Part shown: positions 18,747-26,550 of the stretch, piece by piece
Layout of the letters: every line of letters begins with the position of its first letter
Numbering within the stretch: the stretch's first letter is position 1
NCBI GenBank assembly: GCA_013100805.1
Contig: CP040000.1
Span: 1-64,000 of the forward strand
Length of the DNA stretch: 64,000 bases
Source of the DNA: Candidatus Saccharibacteria bacterium oral taxon 488
GTDB taxonomy: Bacteria; Patescibacteriota; Saccharimonadia; Saccharimonadales; Saccharimonadaceae
Direction of reading: 5' to 3'
Translations under genes and position numbers: made by a program
Notes under the pieces: generated by a model
Database searches by the model: none
What the model was told of the DNA's origin: nothing
What the model saw: only the letters and a program-made list of their open reading frames with translations

Positions 18747-19676
18747 TTAATCGAGAGTAGACTTAAGATCGCTAACCTCGTTGTCAACGATTCGCCACAA
18801 GCCATTGTCTATCACAACCCTCCAAGCCATACCAAGAATTGTGCCGGTGGTTTCTGCCTTGGTAAAAATCTGGAGCCCTTCTGTTGGTAGCGCTTTACCA
18901 GTCTTTGTATCCACAACGGGTTTGGCACTACAAAACCTTGGCTTAAGAATCGGAAACATATTTGAGCCGGGCACTTCATGTTTGTAGCTCGATTTTTCTT
19001 TCTCGTCTTTAGCTTCTAGAAGTGTCGCTATGGCCTTTTTGCCGTCGTACGCTGGGCCCGGTATCTTTCCATTACGTAACATATCGTTTAGGACGGATAT
19101 TCTTAACTCAGGATTGCCATAGATTGCCGCAGATGCTACATATCTCGCAAAGTTAGGGTCCCACGGACCAACATCGAAAGCCGCGACCACAGGAAGAAAT
19201 AGCTTGCCCGCGACTTCTTCGGGGGAATCTGTTGGTGATGCGGGTATTCCGTAAAATTCACCAGGTTTAATCCCCGTTGATGGATTATATAAACTATTAT
19301 TTGGGTTATGTATGATTCCCCACGCCTCTGCAAGAAGAAACTCTTCCCTACATGGTAACAAGCGCTCTTCGTCCGTAAGTCTAGCAAACCCTTCGGGGGT
19401 CATGTTTGCATACTTTTCTCTAACCTGCTTATATCTTTTTTCAGCCAAGTCTTTTGGATCAATAGTCTCAGACGGTGATGGTGAGGCGGATGGTGACTCT
19501 GATGGTGAGGCGCTCTGTGTAGAGTAATCTGGGGGAACGGCTGTCCGATCTCTTTCACCACAACCGGTAAACAGTATAGCTGCTCCGCCAACCAGTCCGG
19601 CCAACACTCCGCGACGAGATAAGTCTTTTGTTTCTAATGAACTACTTGGGTCACAGCTTTCACATGAACGTGCCAT
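18747..19676 (-). CDS. Tat-type lipoprotein of unknown function
   Basis: A 309-residue exported lipoprotein. The N-terminus has a twin-arginine-like motif (DLSRRGVLAG), a hydrophobic stretch and a lipobox ending in FTGC, so Cys near residue 39 would be lipidated. A Ser/Pro/Glu-rich spacer (about 50-72) precedes a globular domain of about 230 residues that I do not recognise. It contains DPNFARYVASAAIYGNPELR and ends with a WRVVIDNGLWRIVD strand pattern reminiscent of SnoaL/NTF2-type folds; this is a weak impression. It is transcribed alone, between a terminator and a tRNA. The Tat motif would need a Tat translocase, which is not in this window. Confidence 0.8.
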   Translation of the reverse strand: MARSCESCDPSSSLETKDLSRRGVLAGLVGGAAILFTGCGERDRTAVPPDYSTQSASPSESPSASPSPSETIDPKDLAEKRYKQVREKYANMTPEGFARLTDEERLLPCREEFLLAEAWGIIHNPNNSLYNPSTGIKPGEFYGIPASPTDSPEEVAGKLFLPVVAAFDVGPWDPNFARYVASAAIYGNPELRISVLNDMLRNGKIPGPAYDGKKAIATLLEAKDEKEKSSYKHEVPGSNMFPILKPRFCSAKPVVDTKTGKALPTEGLQIFTKAETTGTILGMAWRVVIDNGLWRIVDNEVSDLKSTLD

Positions 19677-19872
19677 AACGCTTGGAGTCCTTTCTCTGGC
19701 CTGTGGCCAGTCATAGAGTAGTTTTAATCCACCTCAGAGTAGGTAATGAACTCTGAATAACATCATTGTAACACATTCTGTATATTTAGCAATACCCCCC
19801 ACGGCAACAAAGTAAATAAAACAACCCTTATGTTTTAGAAAAATGGGTTGTTGAATAACAAAAATCTAATTC

Positions 19873-19950
19873 TGGCGCGCCCGACCGGATTCGAACCGGC
19901 GATCTCCTCCGTGACAGGGAGGCGTGATAGGCCAACTTCACTACGGGCGC
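19873..19950 (-). tRNA. tRNA-Asp (GTC)
   Basis: Full cloverleaf with a perfect 7-bp acceptor stem (GCGCCCG/CGGGCGC), anticodon stem CCTCC/GGAGG around loop CTGTCAC (anticodon GTC), T-loop TTCGAAT, discriminator G and an encoded CCA. The rest of the 371-bp gap from 19677 to 20047 holds only the lipoprotein leader and the first pilin gene's promoter region. Confidence 0.97.
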
Positions 19951-20047
19951 ATAACTTTCCGTATGATAGCAAACTTTTATGACTTTTTCAAGAAATTGTT
20001 TGCATTTTTCCCGTCACTATTTTACAATTTAGGGTAAGAGATCCGTT

Positions 20048-20425
20048 ATGACAAAAAGAAATATTTTCATCACCGCTATCTTTCTCGCAACCATTATCTG
20101 CGGCGTCGTGCTGTCTGGTATGTCTGCGTTCGCTGATACTGAATGCGGCGGCGCAAAGACCTCGATTATTAATTGTGGCGGTGCGACTGGCGATACTGCT
20201 ATTCTCGGTATCATCAAAATGGTTATCCAGATCATGACTGCTGGTATCGGCATCTTGGCGGTCGGTACGGTGATATATGGCGGTATTCTCTATTCTGCGT
20301 CTGGCGGTAGTCCGGACAATATCAAAAAGGCCAAAGAGCTCTGGGTCAACACCGCCATCGGCCTCATCATATTCGCGTTTTTTGTAGCTATCACCAACTT
20401 CCTGATTCCTGGGGGGGTGTTCTGA
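20048..20425 (+). CDS. VirB2/TrbC-like pilin protein 1
   Basis: First of six tandem small genes for pilin-like membrane proteins, the likely pilus or channel subunits of the type IV secretion machine. The 125 residues comprise a signal peptide (to about 29, GMSAFA), a short Cys-containing loop, and two transmembrane helices (about 50-75 and 95-120) separated by the conserved polar turn YSASGGSPDNIKKAKELW. This is the VirB2/TrbC layout. A TACAAT box about 22 nt upstream may be the promoter of the cluster. The stop overlaps the next start as TGATG. Confidence 0.85.
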   Translation: MTKRNIFITAIFLATIICGVVLSGMSAFADTECGGAKTSIINCGGATGDTAILGIIKMVIQIMTAGIGILAVGTVIYGGILYSASGGSPDNIKKAKELWVNTAIGLIIFAFFVAITNFLIPGGVF

Positions 20426-20883
20426 TGAAACACATTGTGATCGCGCTGGGGCTGATGATCGCGGGGTCGTTGATGCTGTCGGTGGTTCAAGCAACACCGG
20501 CCAGCGCAGCTTGTGGCGGCAACATCTTGACACTCAAGCCGTGGTACGACGGGCTGACCAAGTCGGATTGTAACCTCAAAGCAATTGTCGACAATAACGA
20601 TAAGCGCGCCCAAAACGACCCGGGTAATTACGCCACGCTCAACGGCTTTATCTGGCGGGCGATATTGAATGTTGTCGAGGATCTGTTGCAGCTGGCGGGC
20701 TTTGTGACGGTCGGCTTTGTGATATACGGCGGCTTTCTATATCTGACCAGTAGCGGTGATGCGAATCAGATGGCTAATGGTATGAAGACGGTGATTAATG
20801 CGGCGATCGGCCTAGTGATTGCTATTGCCTCGGTGGCGCTGGTGAATGTCGTGGCTGACGGATTGGGGTTGCCACGGTCATGA
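20425..20883 (+). CDS. VirB2/TrbC-like pilin protein 2
   Basis: The longest of the tandem pilin-like proteins (152 residues). A signal peptide ends near TPASA (about 28). An extra ~45-residue extracytoplasmic segment with two Cys (ACGG and SDCN) precedes the two helices (about 85-108 and 122-148) and the polar turn TSSGDANQMANGMK. The insert sets it apart from its neighbours and may mark a specialised subunit, for example a pilus tip or adaptor; this is inference. It overlaps the first gene by 1 nt and the third by 4 nt. Confidence 0.83.
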   Translation: MKHIVIALGLMIAGSLMLSVVQATPASAACGGNILTLKPWYDGLTKSDCNLKAIVDNNDKRAQNDPGNYATLNGFIWRAILNVVEDLLQLAGFVTVGFVIYGGFLYLTSSGDANQMANGMKTVINAAIGLVIAIASVALVNVVADGLGLPRS

Positions 20884-21179
20884 TGCGATTTGTAGCCGGT
20901 GTATTGGGGTCGCCAGATTCGCTGGGCATTCCGACGAACAGTGCTTCGGCGGATGCACTGGGTAACATTCTCAATACGGTGTATTTCTTTGCCGGGGCGA
21001 TCGCGATTTTGATGTTGGTGCTGGCCGGTATCAATTACGCCAATTCGGGCGGCGACACTAACAAACTTACCAAGGCGAAAAATACCATCCTCGGTACCGT
21101 TATCGGCATTATTATCATTCTCTCCGCATTTCTCATTACTAACTTTGTCATTAGTGGCATGAAAGGATCGGCAATATGA
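20880..21179 (+). CDS. VirB2/TrbC-like pilin protein 3
   Basis: The shortest copy (99 residues), lacking a recognisable signal peptide: it begins with a 30-residue polar N-terminus and goes straight into the two helices (about 31-52 and 70-92), separated by NSGGDTNKLTKAKNT. The ATGA overlap with the previous gene and a 4-nt overlap with the next show translational coupling. The missing leader suggests either insertion by a different route or a non-pilus membrane role. The start could be the second Met (MRFVAG). Confidence 0.82.
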   Translation: MMRFVAGVLGSPDSLGIPTNSASADALGNILNTVYFFAGAIAILMLVLAGINYANSGGDTNKLTKAKNTILGTVIGIIIILSAFLITNFVISGMKGSAI

Positions 21180-21541
21180 AAAAACTCGTAGTCATTATCG
21201 GTGTGATAGCGGCGCTCGTTGCCCCACTAGTGGTGGCATCAAGCGTATCCGCCCAGAGCGTCGACATTTACGGCGCCTGCTCGGGCTCTAGCGGTGAAGT
21301 CTGTAAAAACCGTGGCGCGACGGTGCAGCCGCTGTTTAAGAATCTCATCAATGCTATCTTGCTCATCCTCGGCGCCATTTCTGTCATCATGATCATCATC
21401 GGTGGCTTTCAGTATGTGACCTCGGCCGGCGACTCTAATAAGGTTAAAACTGCCAAGTCGACCATCATGTACGCGGTGATTGGTGTCGCCGTAGCGCTTC
21501 TATCGTATGCCATTGTTGATTTTGTGTTTGGCAAAATATAA
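21176..21541 (+). CDS. VirB2/TrbC-like pilin protein 4
   Basis: 121 residues: signal peptide ending near SSVSA (about 26), a short loop with two Cys (GACSGSSGEVCK) that could form a disulfide, then two helices around the conserved turn TSAGDSNKVKTAKSTIMYAVIG. Belongs to the pilin-like family shared by the neighbouring genes. Coupled to the previous gene by a 4-nt ATGA overlap and followed 17 nt later by the fifth copy, which has its own AAAGGAG site. Confidence 0.85.
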   Translation: MKKLVVIIGVIAALVAPLVVASSVSAQSVDIYGACSGSSGEVCKNRGATVQPLFKNLINAILLILGAISVIMIIIGGFQYVTSAGDSNKVKTAKSTIMYAVIGVAVALLSYAIVDFVFGKI

Positions 21542-21558
21542 GAAAAAAGGAGAAATGT

Positions 21559-21933
21559 ATGAAACGATATAGAAAAACCCTCGTAGCCGCCGTCTTGTCA
21601 TTAGCGGTTGCTGCCGTGGCTGTCGTCATGCCGATCGCCCTGCCATCCGCGTCGGCCCAATTTAAGAGCGGTTTGGATGCAGCTCGAACACAGGAGATGA
21701 GTACGAAGCCTATCGGTACCACTATTGGCGAGGTGGTTAATATCTTTCTTTATTTCGTCGGTGCGGTGGCGGTTATCGTTGTGATCTGGGGCGGTTTTCA
21801 GTACATTACCTCGTCAGGCGATAGCCAGAAAGCGACCACTGCTAAAAACACCATCATGTACGCGGTGATTGGTATCGTTGTGGTGGTCATGTCGTACGCT
21901 ATCGTTAACTGGGTCTTTGGCTTGTTTAAGTAG
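21559..21933 (+). CDS. VirB2/TrbC-like pilin protein 5
   Basis: 124 residues: signal peptide ending near LPSASA (about 32), a Lys/Arg-containing loop without Cys, and two helices flanking TSSGDSQKATTAKNTIMYAVIG. That segment is almost identical to those of copies four and six and of the copy at 26 kb. An AAAAAGGAG site precedes the ATG. These last copies form the most similar subgroup and are the best candidates for the major pilin. Confidence 0.86.
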   Translation: MKRYRKTLVAAVLSLAVAAVAVVMPIALPSASAQFKSGLDAARTQEMSTKPIGTTIGEVVNIFLYFVGAVAVIVVIWGGFQYITSSGDSQKATTAKNTIMYAVIGIVVVVMSYAIVNWVFGLFK

Positions 21934-21991
21934 CTAAATGATGATAGAATAACAGCTGAAATGACATTAACCCTAAACAAGGAAGCAATAA

Positions 21992-22372
21992 ATGAACAAA
22001 CTTAAAGTTATCATCGCTGGTGTGCTCGCTGTGACGGTGCTGGCATTTGCGACAGTGCCGGTGGCGAACGCACAATATAACCTTAGAAATGGCGCAGATG
22101 CCGCCAAGGGCGACGGTGCCGCTAACGGTGTTGATAGGCCAAATGATCTTGTTAAGAATGTTGTCAATGGCATCCTCTACTTTGTTGGTATTCTGTCGGT
22201 GATTATGTTGATCTGGGGCGGCATCCTTTACACGACCTCATCTGGTGACTCGAGTAAGGTGACTACCGCCAAAAATACCATCATGTACGCGGTGATTGGT
22301 CTGGTGGTGGCGATCTTTGCTTATGCTATCGTTAACTTCGTACTGGTTACTTCCACTGGCGTTGGCTCGTAG
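21992..22372 (+). CDS. VirB2/TrbC-like pilin protein 6
   Basis: 126 residues: signal peptide ending near PVANA (about 26), a polar segment with Asn and Lys, and two helices flanking TSSGDSSKVTTAKNTIMYAVIG. The 58-bp gap before it contains a possible -10 (TAGAAT), so it may also be expressed separately from the first five genes. A strong terminator follows, consistent with high expression. Closest relatives in the window are the fifth copy and the gene at 26035-26442. Confidence 0.86.
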   Translation: MNKLKVIIAGVLAVTVLAFATVPVANAQYNLRNGADAAKGDGAANGVDRPNDLVKNVVNGILYFVGILSVIMLIWGGILYTTSSGDSSKVTTAKNTIMYAVIGLVVAIFAYAIVNFVLVTSTGVGS

Positions 22373-22392
22373 GGATCACGTTAGGTCTTTAT

Positions 22393-22424
22393 AAACCCCC
22401 GGCGCTTCCGGGGGTTTAGTTTTT
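22393..22424 (+). terminator. Rho-independent terminator of the pilin cluster
   Basis: A perfect 10-bp stem AAACCCCCGG/CCGGGGGTTT with a 5-nt loop, followed by AGTTTTT. It closes the six-gene pilin-like cluster. Confidence 0.93.
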
Positions 22425-22464
22425 ATTGCGGTTTTAACAATTAAACACTGGTTCATCTTTTGAA

Positions 22465-22953
22465 TTAGAGAACCTGGATTTTCTTGGCACGTTCTTGTTT
22501 AATTTTCTCAAAAGTGATGGTGAGCACGCCATCTTTGAGTTCGGCCTTGACGCCTTCTTCGTTGACCGCGACGGGCAGCGCCAGGGTACGGCTAAATTCG
22601 CCCCAGTAGCATTCTTGGATATGCCAGTTCTTGACATCGGTCTCGTCGCCGCTTGATAGGGTGCCGCTGATCGTGAGGATGCCGTCCGAGATGCTGACAT
22701 CTAGGTCGTTACGATCAACACCAGCCGTCCGGGCTTTGATAATAAGTTCGGTTTCTGATTCAAACACATCGACTGCCAGCTGCCCCATCAAATCATCTGC
22801 TTCGTCCTCCCAATCATCATCAGGGGTGGGCGCTGCGGTAGCCGGTGCTGCTGCGGGTGCGGCTGGTTGCGGCGCGTCATTAGCCAGATCATCATTCAAG
22901 AAAGCTGCAGTTAGCTCATCCTCAATTAACAAATCGTCATTTTTGCGTGCCAT
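22465..22953 (-). CDS. Hsp20 small heat-shock chaperone
   Basis: Alpha-crystallin-type holdase that keeps unfolding proteins soluble without ATP. The 162 residues have an Ala/Pro-rich N-terminal arm (about 1-55), the alpha-crystallin domain (about 58-150) with DVFESETELIIKARTAGVDRNDLDVSI and the diagnostic GVLTITFEK near the end, and a short C-terminal IQVL tail (I-x-V/L motif). A GGAGG site lies 7 nt before the ATG. It is divergent from the ComF-like gene. No CIRCE-type operator is present upstream, unlike groES, so it appears to be controlled differently. Confidence 0.95.
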   Translation of the reverse strand: MARKNDDLLIEDELTAAFLNDDLANDAPQPAAPAAAPATAAPTPDDDWEDEADDLMGQLAVDVFESETELIIKARTAGVDRNDLDVSISDGILTISGTLSSGDETDVKNWHIQECYWGEFSRTLALPVAVNEEGVKAELKDGVLTITFEKIKQERAKKIQVL

Positions 22954-23048
22954 GTTTCCTCCGCCTTTATAGGCTGATTGACAATATCATCTATTAGTAT
23001 AACGGTTATGTGCGCTATAATCAAGAGTGAAAGGCGAAAAAGCGAAAA

Positions 23049-23813
23049 ATGCCTATTGATACGCTATTATCATATATCGCGCCGCATTATTGTTATGGTT
23101 GTGGTGCGACTGGCTCGCTTTTGTGTCGGTCGTGTCTTGAGGCGGTGAAGCGGAGCCGCCATCAGGTCTGTGTGATTTGTGGACAGCCGTGCGCCAGTGG
23201 CAATGTGTGTCGGCGACATGCCCTGCCCTACGAGGCGCTCGACTGTGTGCTGTGGCGGCGAGGTGCGGTGGCGCGGCTGATTGATGATTATAAGTTTCAC
23301 CGCGTACGTGCCGCCAGTGGGGTGTTGGCTAGACTCCTAGACGAATTGCTTCCAGAATACGACGCCTCGACGGTGGTTGTACCGGTGCCGACGGCCCCTG
23401 CCAATATTCGTAAGCGCGGCTATGATCATATGTTGCTGGTTGCTCGGCAATTTGCCCGGCGGCGGGGACTGAGGGTCGAGCGACCCTTGGTCAGACAGAC
23501 GAATGTGACGCAGCATTATGCTCACTCGGCGGCTGAGCGTCGAAAGCAGGCACAGCAGTTTTTCCGGGCGCGTGGCGCTCGGGCTGATGTTCCCTATCTG
23601 ATCTTGGATGATATTTTCACCACTGGCTCAACGATTGCAGCGGCAGCCCAAACGCTACAAGTGGCTGGTGCGCGGGACATTCGCGTGGGGATTGTCGCTC
23701 GCCATAGGAACGATAAAAAGGCTACTACAAAGACGCCGCCACGTCCTAGTCGTGATGATACGAACCACCCCGAGCGATCTCTTGGGCGCGGTACAGCTGC
23801 TCGGCGAGAATGA
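23049..23813 (+). CDS. comFC: ComF/GntX-family phosphoribosyltransferase-like protein
   Basis: Member of the ComFC/GntX group, linked in competent bacteria to handling incoming DNA. The 254 residues carry two zinc-ribbon-like Cys clusters at the N-terminus (CYGCGATGSLLCRSC and CVICGQPC), then a phosphoribosyltransferase fold. This has VVPVPTAPANIRKRGYDH and the PRPP-binding loop YLILDDIFTTGSTI. A C-terminal tail of about 30 basic residues overlaps the 3' end of the convergent rlmH by 68 bp and looks non-native in composition, so the stop may have been lost and replaced downstream. A TATAAT box lies about 25 nt upstream of the ATG. If competence exists here, DNA uptake genes should be elsewhere. 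Confidence 0.88.
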   Translation: MPIDTLLSYIAPHYCYGCGATGSLLCRSCLEAVKRSRHQVCVICGQPCASGNVCRRHALPYEALDCVLWRRGAVARLIDDYKFHRVRAASGVLARLLDELLPEYDASTVVVPVPTAPANIRKRGYDHMLLVARQFARRRGLRVERPLVRQTNVTQHYAHSAAERRKQAQQFFRARGARADVPYLILDDIFTTGSTIAAAAQTLQVAGARDIRVGIVARHRNDKKATTKTPPRPSRDDTNHPERSLGRGTAARRE

Positions 23814-24198
23814 GCCGTACCAGCTGGTGCGGAAATACCAGGCGTGATAGCGACCAAACGATGTCAGCTCGCCAGTGAAGCATCTCGGTGACGCCATAGG
23901 CCCCGCCAATGATGATAACGATGTGCTGATCGGTGTGATCGAGAATGAGCTGCGATAGTTCTGGCGAGTTCAGGTTACGGCCACGTTCATCGAGGAGGAT
24001 GACGAAGTCGTGCGGCCTGAGACGAGATATCAGGCGCTCTGACTCGTCCTGGCGCGCCCTGTCGCCGATTTAGCCGGAATGTGGGATGATGATCATTTCT
24101 GCGGTGAATGGCGCTCTAAGGCGCTCTAAAAAGCGCTTAATGCCTGGCTCTACCCAGGGCTCGTGCCGCTTGCCGATGGTGAGAATAGTAATTTTCAT
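23746..24198 (-). pseudogene. rlmH: rlmH, 23S rRNA methyltransferase, interrupted by TAA
   Basis: RlmH methylates N3 of pseudouridine 1915 in 23S rRNA. Reading from ATG 24198 to TAG at 23746 gives a clear 150-codon RlmH. It has MKITILTIGKRHEPW at the start, DFVILLDERGRNLNSPELS, the SAM-site IGGAYGV, and the C-terminal LVRLILAEQLYRA plus YHHD. Codon 43 is TAA (24070-24072), so the frame is broken once. The reading frame is intact on both sides and the ATG overlaps the upstream gene as ATGA, so this was a working co-translated gene. Either it is a recent pseudogene or the base is a sequencing error. Code reassignment does not help because the codon is TAA. Confidence 0.85.
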
Positions 24199-25067
24199 GT
24201 GCGCGCTTTCGGTAGGGCGTTATTATCATGCAAGATGGCTTCGGCGGTTGCCTTGGCGATTTGGTGGTGGACATGGGTGGTCGGATGGCCCACGTCGTCA
24301 CCTCCAGTTACCACACCAAGACCAAACGTGGCGCAAGCATCGACGTTCTTTGGCGGCTCGACCAAGGTGATCCGCGGTTCGTGCATGCCAGCCACAACGT
24401 CGCGGATAGCTTGATTGACCGTCTCGATAAAGCTGGCGACAAAATGATCGGTATCGTTATTGATAATCGTTGGACAGATGTCGCATGGCTGAATGGGTGT
24501 GGTATAGAGGTTGATGTATAGCTGGGCGTTGGGGGCATGTTCAAGGATAGAGCGGTAGGCTTGCTCAAGCGACTGACGATATTCGTCCGAGTACAGTCGG
24601 CGAAAGACGTCGATATACATCTCGCTGCGCGTACCACACCGTTCGTGCAGGCAGGCGTCGAACACTACGTTAAGGTCAATCATGTTTGCGCCAAGCGTCA
24701 GCGTAACAATATCGGTTTCAGGGCCAAGGGCATTGATTTGCGGTGGCTGGTCGTCAAACTGCTGGCCGGAGATATGCTCTGGCCCGGCGCCACGACAGGC
24801 CACGAGGGTAATGTTATCTGAAGGAATGCCAAACGCTTTGAGTTGCCGCGCATAAGCTTCGGGTGAGCGCCGGCACTCCGTTGTTGTGTCGTCGTAATTT
24901 CCCAGCCCTGCCCCGCTGGCGACTGAATCACCCATGCCGACGACGTAGGTGTGCTTTGCTTGCTCGGGCGAGATGTTTGGGTGGCTGGACGCTGATAGCG
25001 CTAATGAAGCGAGGGCCACTATCGTAGCGACCCCCCGTTTGGCTAATGTTTCTAATCTTTCTCTCAT
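24195..25067 (-). CDS. Secreted SGNH/GDSL-type hydrolase
   Basis: Probable exported esterase or lipase-like hydrolase of 290 residues, starting at ATG 25067 (MRERLETLAKRG). The frame stays open upstream through two tRNA genes, but that part is not protein. After a signal peptide (to about 30) come the SGNH blocks: nucleophile Ser in GMGDSVASGAG, Gly/Asn in TLGANMID, and the C-terminal Asp-His pair in DDVGHPTTH. Four or more Cys in the middle suggest disulfides outside the cell. It is the upstream partner of rlmH (4-nt overlap). The substrate is unknown; deacylation of lipids or of wall or capsule sugars are both possible. Confidence 0.85.
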   Translation of the reverse strand: MRERLETLAKRGVATIVALASLALSASSHPNISPEQAKHTYVVGMGDSVASGAGLGNYDDTTTECRRSPEAYARQLKAFGIPSDNITLVACRGAGPEHISGQQFDDQPPQINALGPETDIVTLTLGANMIDLNVVFDACLHERCGTRSEMYIDVFRRLYSDEYRQSLEQAYRSILEHAPNAQLYINLYTTPIQPCDICPTIINNDTDHFVASFIETVNQAIRDVVAGMHEPRITLVEPPKNVDACATFGLGVVTGGDDVGHPTTHVHHQIAKATAEAILHDNNALPKART

Positions 25068-25078
25068 GATGTCGTGTC

Positions 25079-25168
25079 TGGCGGAAGGGGAGGGATTCGA
25101 ACCCTCGGTACGTGTTAGCGCACGCCGGTTTTCAAGACCGGTACCTTCAACCACTCGGTCACCCTTCC
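25079..25168 (-). tRNA. tRNA-Ser (TGA)
   Basis: Class II tRNA with acceptor GGAAGGG/CCCTTCC, anticodon stem CCGGT/ACCGG around loop CTTGAAA (anticodon TGA), a long variable arm, T-loop TTCGAAT, discriminator G and encoded CCA. Confidence 0.96.
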
Positions 25169-25191
25169 AATTAATCGTAGCGACTGGATTC

Positions 25192-25279
25192 TGGCGGAGA
25201 GAGAGGGATTCGAACCCTCGATGAGTTGCCCCATACCGCTTTTCGAGAGCGGCCAGTTCAACCACTCCTGCACCTCTCC
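25192..25279 (-). tRNA. tRNA-Ser (CGA)
   Basis: Class II tRNA with acceptor GGAGAGG/TCTCTCC (last pair G-U), anticodon stem CCGCT/AGCGG around loop CTCGAAA (anticodon CGA), a long variable arm, T-loop TTCGAAT and encoded CCA. It is 23 bp from the tRNA-Ser(TGA) and likely on the same transcript. Confidence 0.96.
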
Positions 25280-25288
25280 AAATTAAAA

Positions 25289-25365
25289 TGGTACACCCGG
25301 CACGATTCGAACGTACGACCTTTGGCTCCGCAAGCCAACGCTCTATCCAGCTGAGCTACGGGTGC
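25289..25365 (-). tRNA. tRNA-Arg (GCG)
   Basis: Class I tRNA starting GCACCCGTAGCTCAGCTGG, with D-stem GCTC/GAGC, anticodon stem TTGGC/GCCAA around loop TTGCGGA (anticodon GCG, reading CGC and CGU), T-loop TTCGAAT, discriminator A and encoded CCA. Most bacteria instead read these codons with an ACG anticodon deaminated to inosine. First gene of the Arg-Ser-Ser tRNA transcript. Confidence 0.93.
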
Positions 25366-25390
25366 ATACAGCCTTTCGGAAATCCGATTG

Positions 25391-25419
25391 GCTATAACAA
25401 AAATATAAAGAACTTTCAA
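25391..25419 (-). promoter_or_regulatory. Promoter of the tRNA Arg-Ser-Ser cluster
   Basis: On the minus strand, TTGAAA (25414-25419), a 17-nt spacer and TATAGC (25391-25396), about 25 nt upstream of tRNA-Arg. Spacing is ideal for a housekeeping sigma factor. Confidence 0.65.
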
Positions 25420-25472
25420 TGCCAGCGGCAATGAACTTTTGTATTCTAGCACACCTGTTAACTCGGGGCAAG

Positions 25473-26003
25473 CTATAGCCTGATGATCCGAATGAGCTTC
25501 TCCAGTGCATCCGGCGCGATTTCTTGCATCGGCAGCCGCGCCCCTAGCATGTCAACGATCGCTTCACCCTCGGCCTCAGAAAAATAGATGGTCAGTGCTG
25601 GCGAGAATCGCTTGACGGGCAGTAACATTGCCGAGTGTTGATCGCCGTCTTGACTTAGCCCAAAGGCCCGAAACTCACTAAAATCATACAAACGGTCGGC
25701 GACGTAAACCCCCTTGGGGCTGATGGCGTAATTAATCATCACTGACGGTCGTGACCGAAGTAATATGAGTGCCGCCGCCATAATCGGTAGCAAAATTGTG
25801 AATGTCCAGCTATTAAAAACAAAAATCGCCAGCGCCATCAGAGCGAGCACCACGAAACCAACAGCGATATACCAGCCCGTTGTGCGGTGGATTTGCATAC
25901 CCTCAGGGGCTTGCCAGGCGATAGGCTGCGACAAATCAGTTGTCGGCTGGGCCGCATCTTGTTGAGTATTTTCGGTATCGGTTACATGTGGCTGCTCTTC
26001 CAT
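25473..26003 (-). CDS. Two-helix membrane protein of unknown function
   Basis: I place the start at ATG 26003 (MEEQPHVTDTEN), giving 176 residues, because a TATACT -10 box lies just 6 nt upstream. A polar acidic N-terminus (1-45) is followed by two transmembrane helices (about 48-68 and 70-88). A folded C-terminal domain then follows, with VMINYAISPKGVYVADRLYDFSEF, a pattern like bacterial PH-type domains found in small membrane proteins. This comparison is tentative. It lies just downstream of the seventh pilin-like gene, so a role near the secretion apparatus is conceivable. Confidence 0.75.
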   Translation of the reverse strand: MEEQPHVTDTENTQQDAAQPTTDLSQPIAWQAPEGMQIHRTTGWYIAVGFVVLALMALAIFVFNSWTFTILLPIMAAALILLRSRPSVMINYAISPKGVYVADRLYDFSEFRAFGLSQDGDQHSAMLLPVKRFSPALTIYFSEAEGEAIVDMLGARLPMQEIAPDALEKLIRIIRL

Positions 26004-26034
26004 ATGTCTAGTATACCACGAGCGGTATGATCTG

Positions 26035-26442
26035 CTATACGTCGGTAGAGTTACCACCGAGACCAATTACGGTATTGAGGACAAATTGAATGATGGCGTA
26101 AGCAAATAGGGCGATCAGCAGACCAATGACCGCATAGAGAATGGTGTTCTTTGCCGAGGTGACCGCGTCTTTGTTACCACTAGAAACAACGTAGCGAAAA
26201 CCACCAAAGATCAGCATTACCACAGCGAGAATACCGATGAAATAGAGCATGATGTTGATAATTTTTTTCACCAACGAGCTGTCACCGTTAGTTAAGTTGG
26301 TTGGCACGCCGTCGCCACGCGCGTCATTGATGCCACGAGTGACGCCGCCCTCGCCGAGCGCGAACGCTGGAGTGCTCAAAACTACCGTGCCGACACCGAT
26401 GGTCAACATGATACTAACGATACTTGCGAAAAACCTCTTCAT
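26035..26442 (-). CDS. VirB2/TrbC-like pilin protein 7 (detached copy)
   Basis: A seventh member of the pilin-like family, about 3.6 kb from the six-gene cluster and on the opposite strand. From ATG 26442 (MKRFFASIV) it has 135 residues: signal peptide ending STPAFA (about 28), a polar loop without Cys, and two helices flanking SSGNKDAVTSAKNTILYAVIG. A GAGGA site precedes the ATG; upstream in-frame codons extend into the tRNA promoter region and are unlikely to be translated. Separate control suggests use under other conditions or in a different structure. Confidence 0.86.
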   Translation of the reverse strand: MKRFFASIVSIMLTIGVGTVVLSTPAFALGEGGVTRGINDARGDGVPTNLTNGDSSLVKKIINIMLYFIGILAVVMLIFGGFRYVVSSGNKDAVTSAKNTILYAVIGLLIALFAYAIIQFVLNTVIGLGGNSTDV

Positions 26443-26550
26443 GCGCGTTATTATCCTCTTTCTTGGGTTTATTGTCAAGTTTTGCGGCCCGCCTGTCAGC
26501 CGCGGGGCTAGCCAAGCCACTACTTCTATGATACACTATTTTTGGCTCAT

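Noticed and set aside
24070..24072. Recoded stop codon in rlmH
   Set aside because: The codon is TAA; known CPR recoding concerns TGA, and TGA is used as a genuine stop in many genes here (for example 5810, 20423, 24195).
25067..25265. Longer N-terminus for the SGNH hydrolase at 24.2 kb
   Set aside because: The open frame extends through two tRNA-Ser genes, and the residues there have no signal peptide logic; ATG 25067 gives a proper signal peptide.
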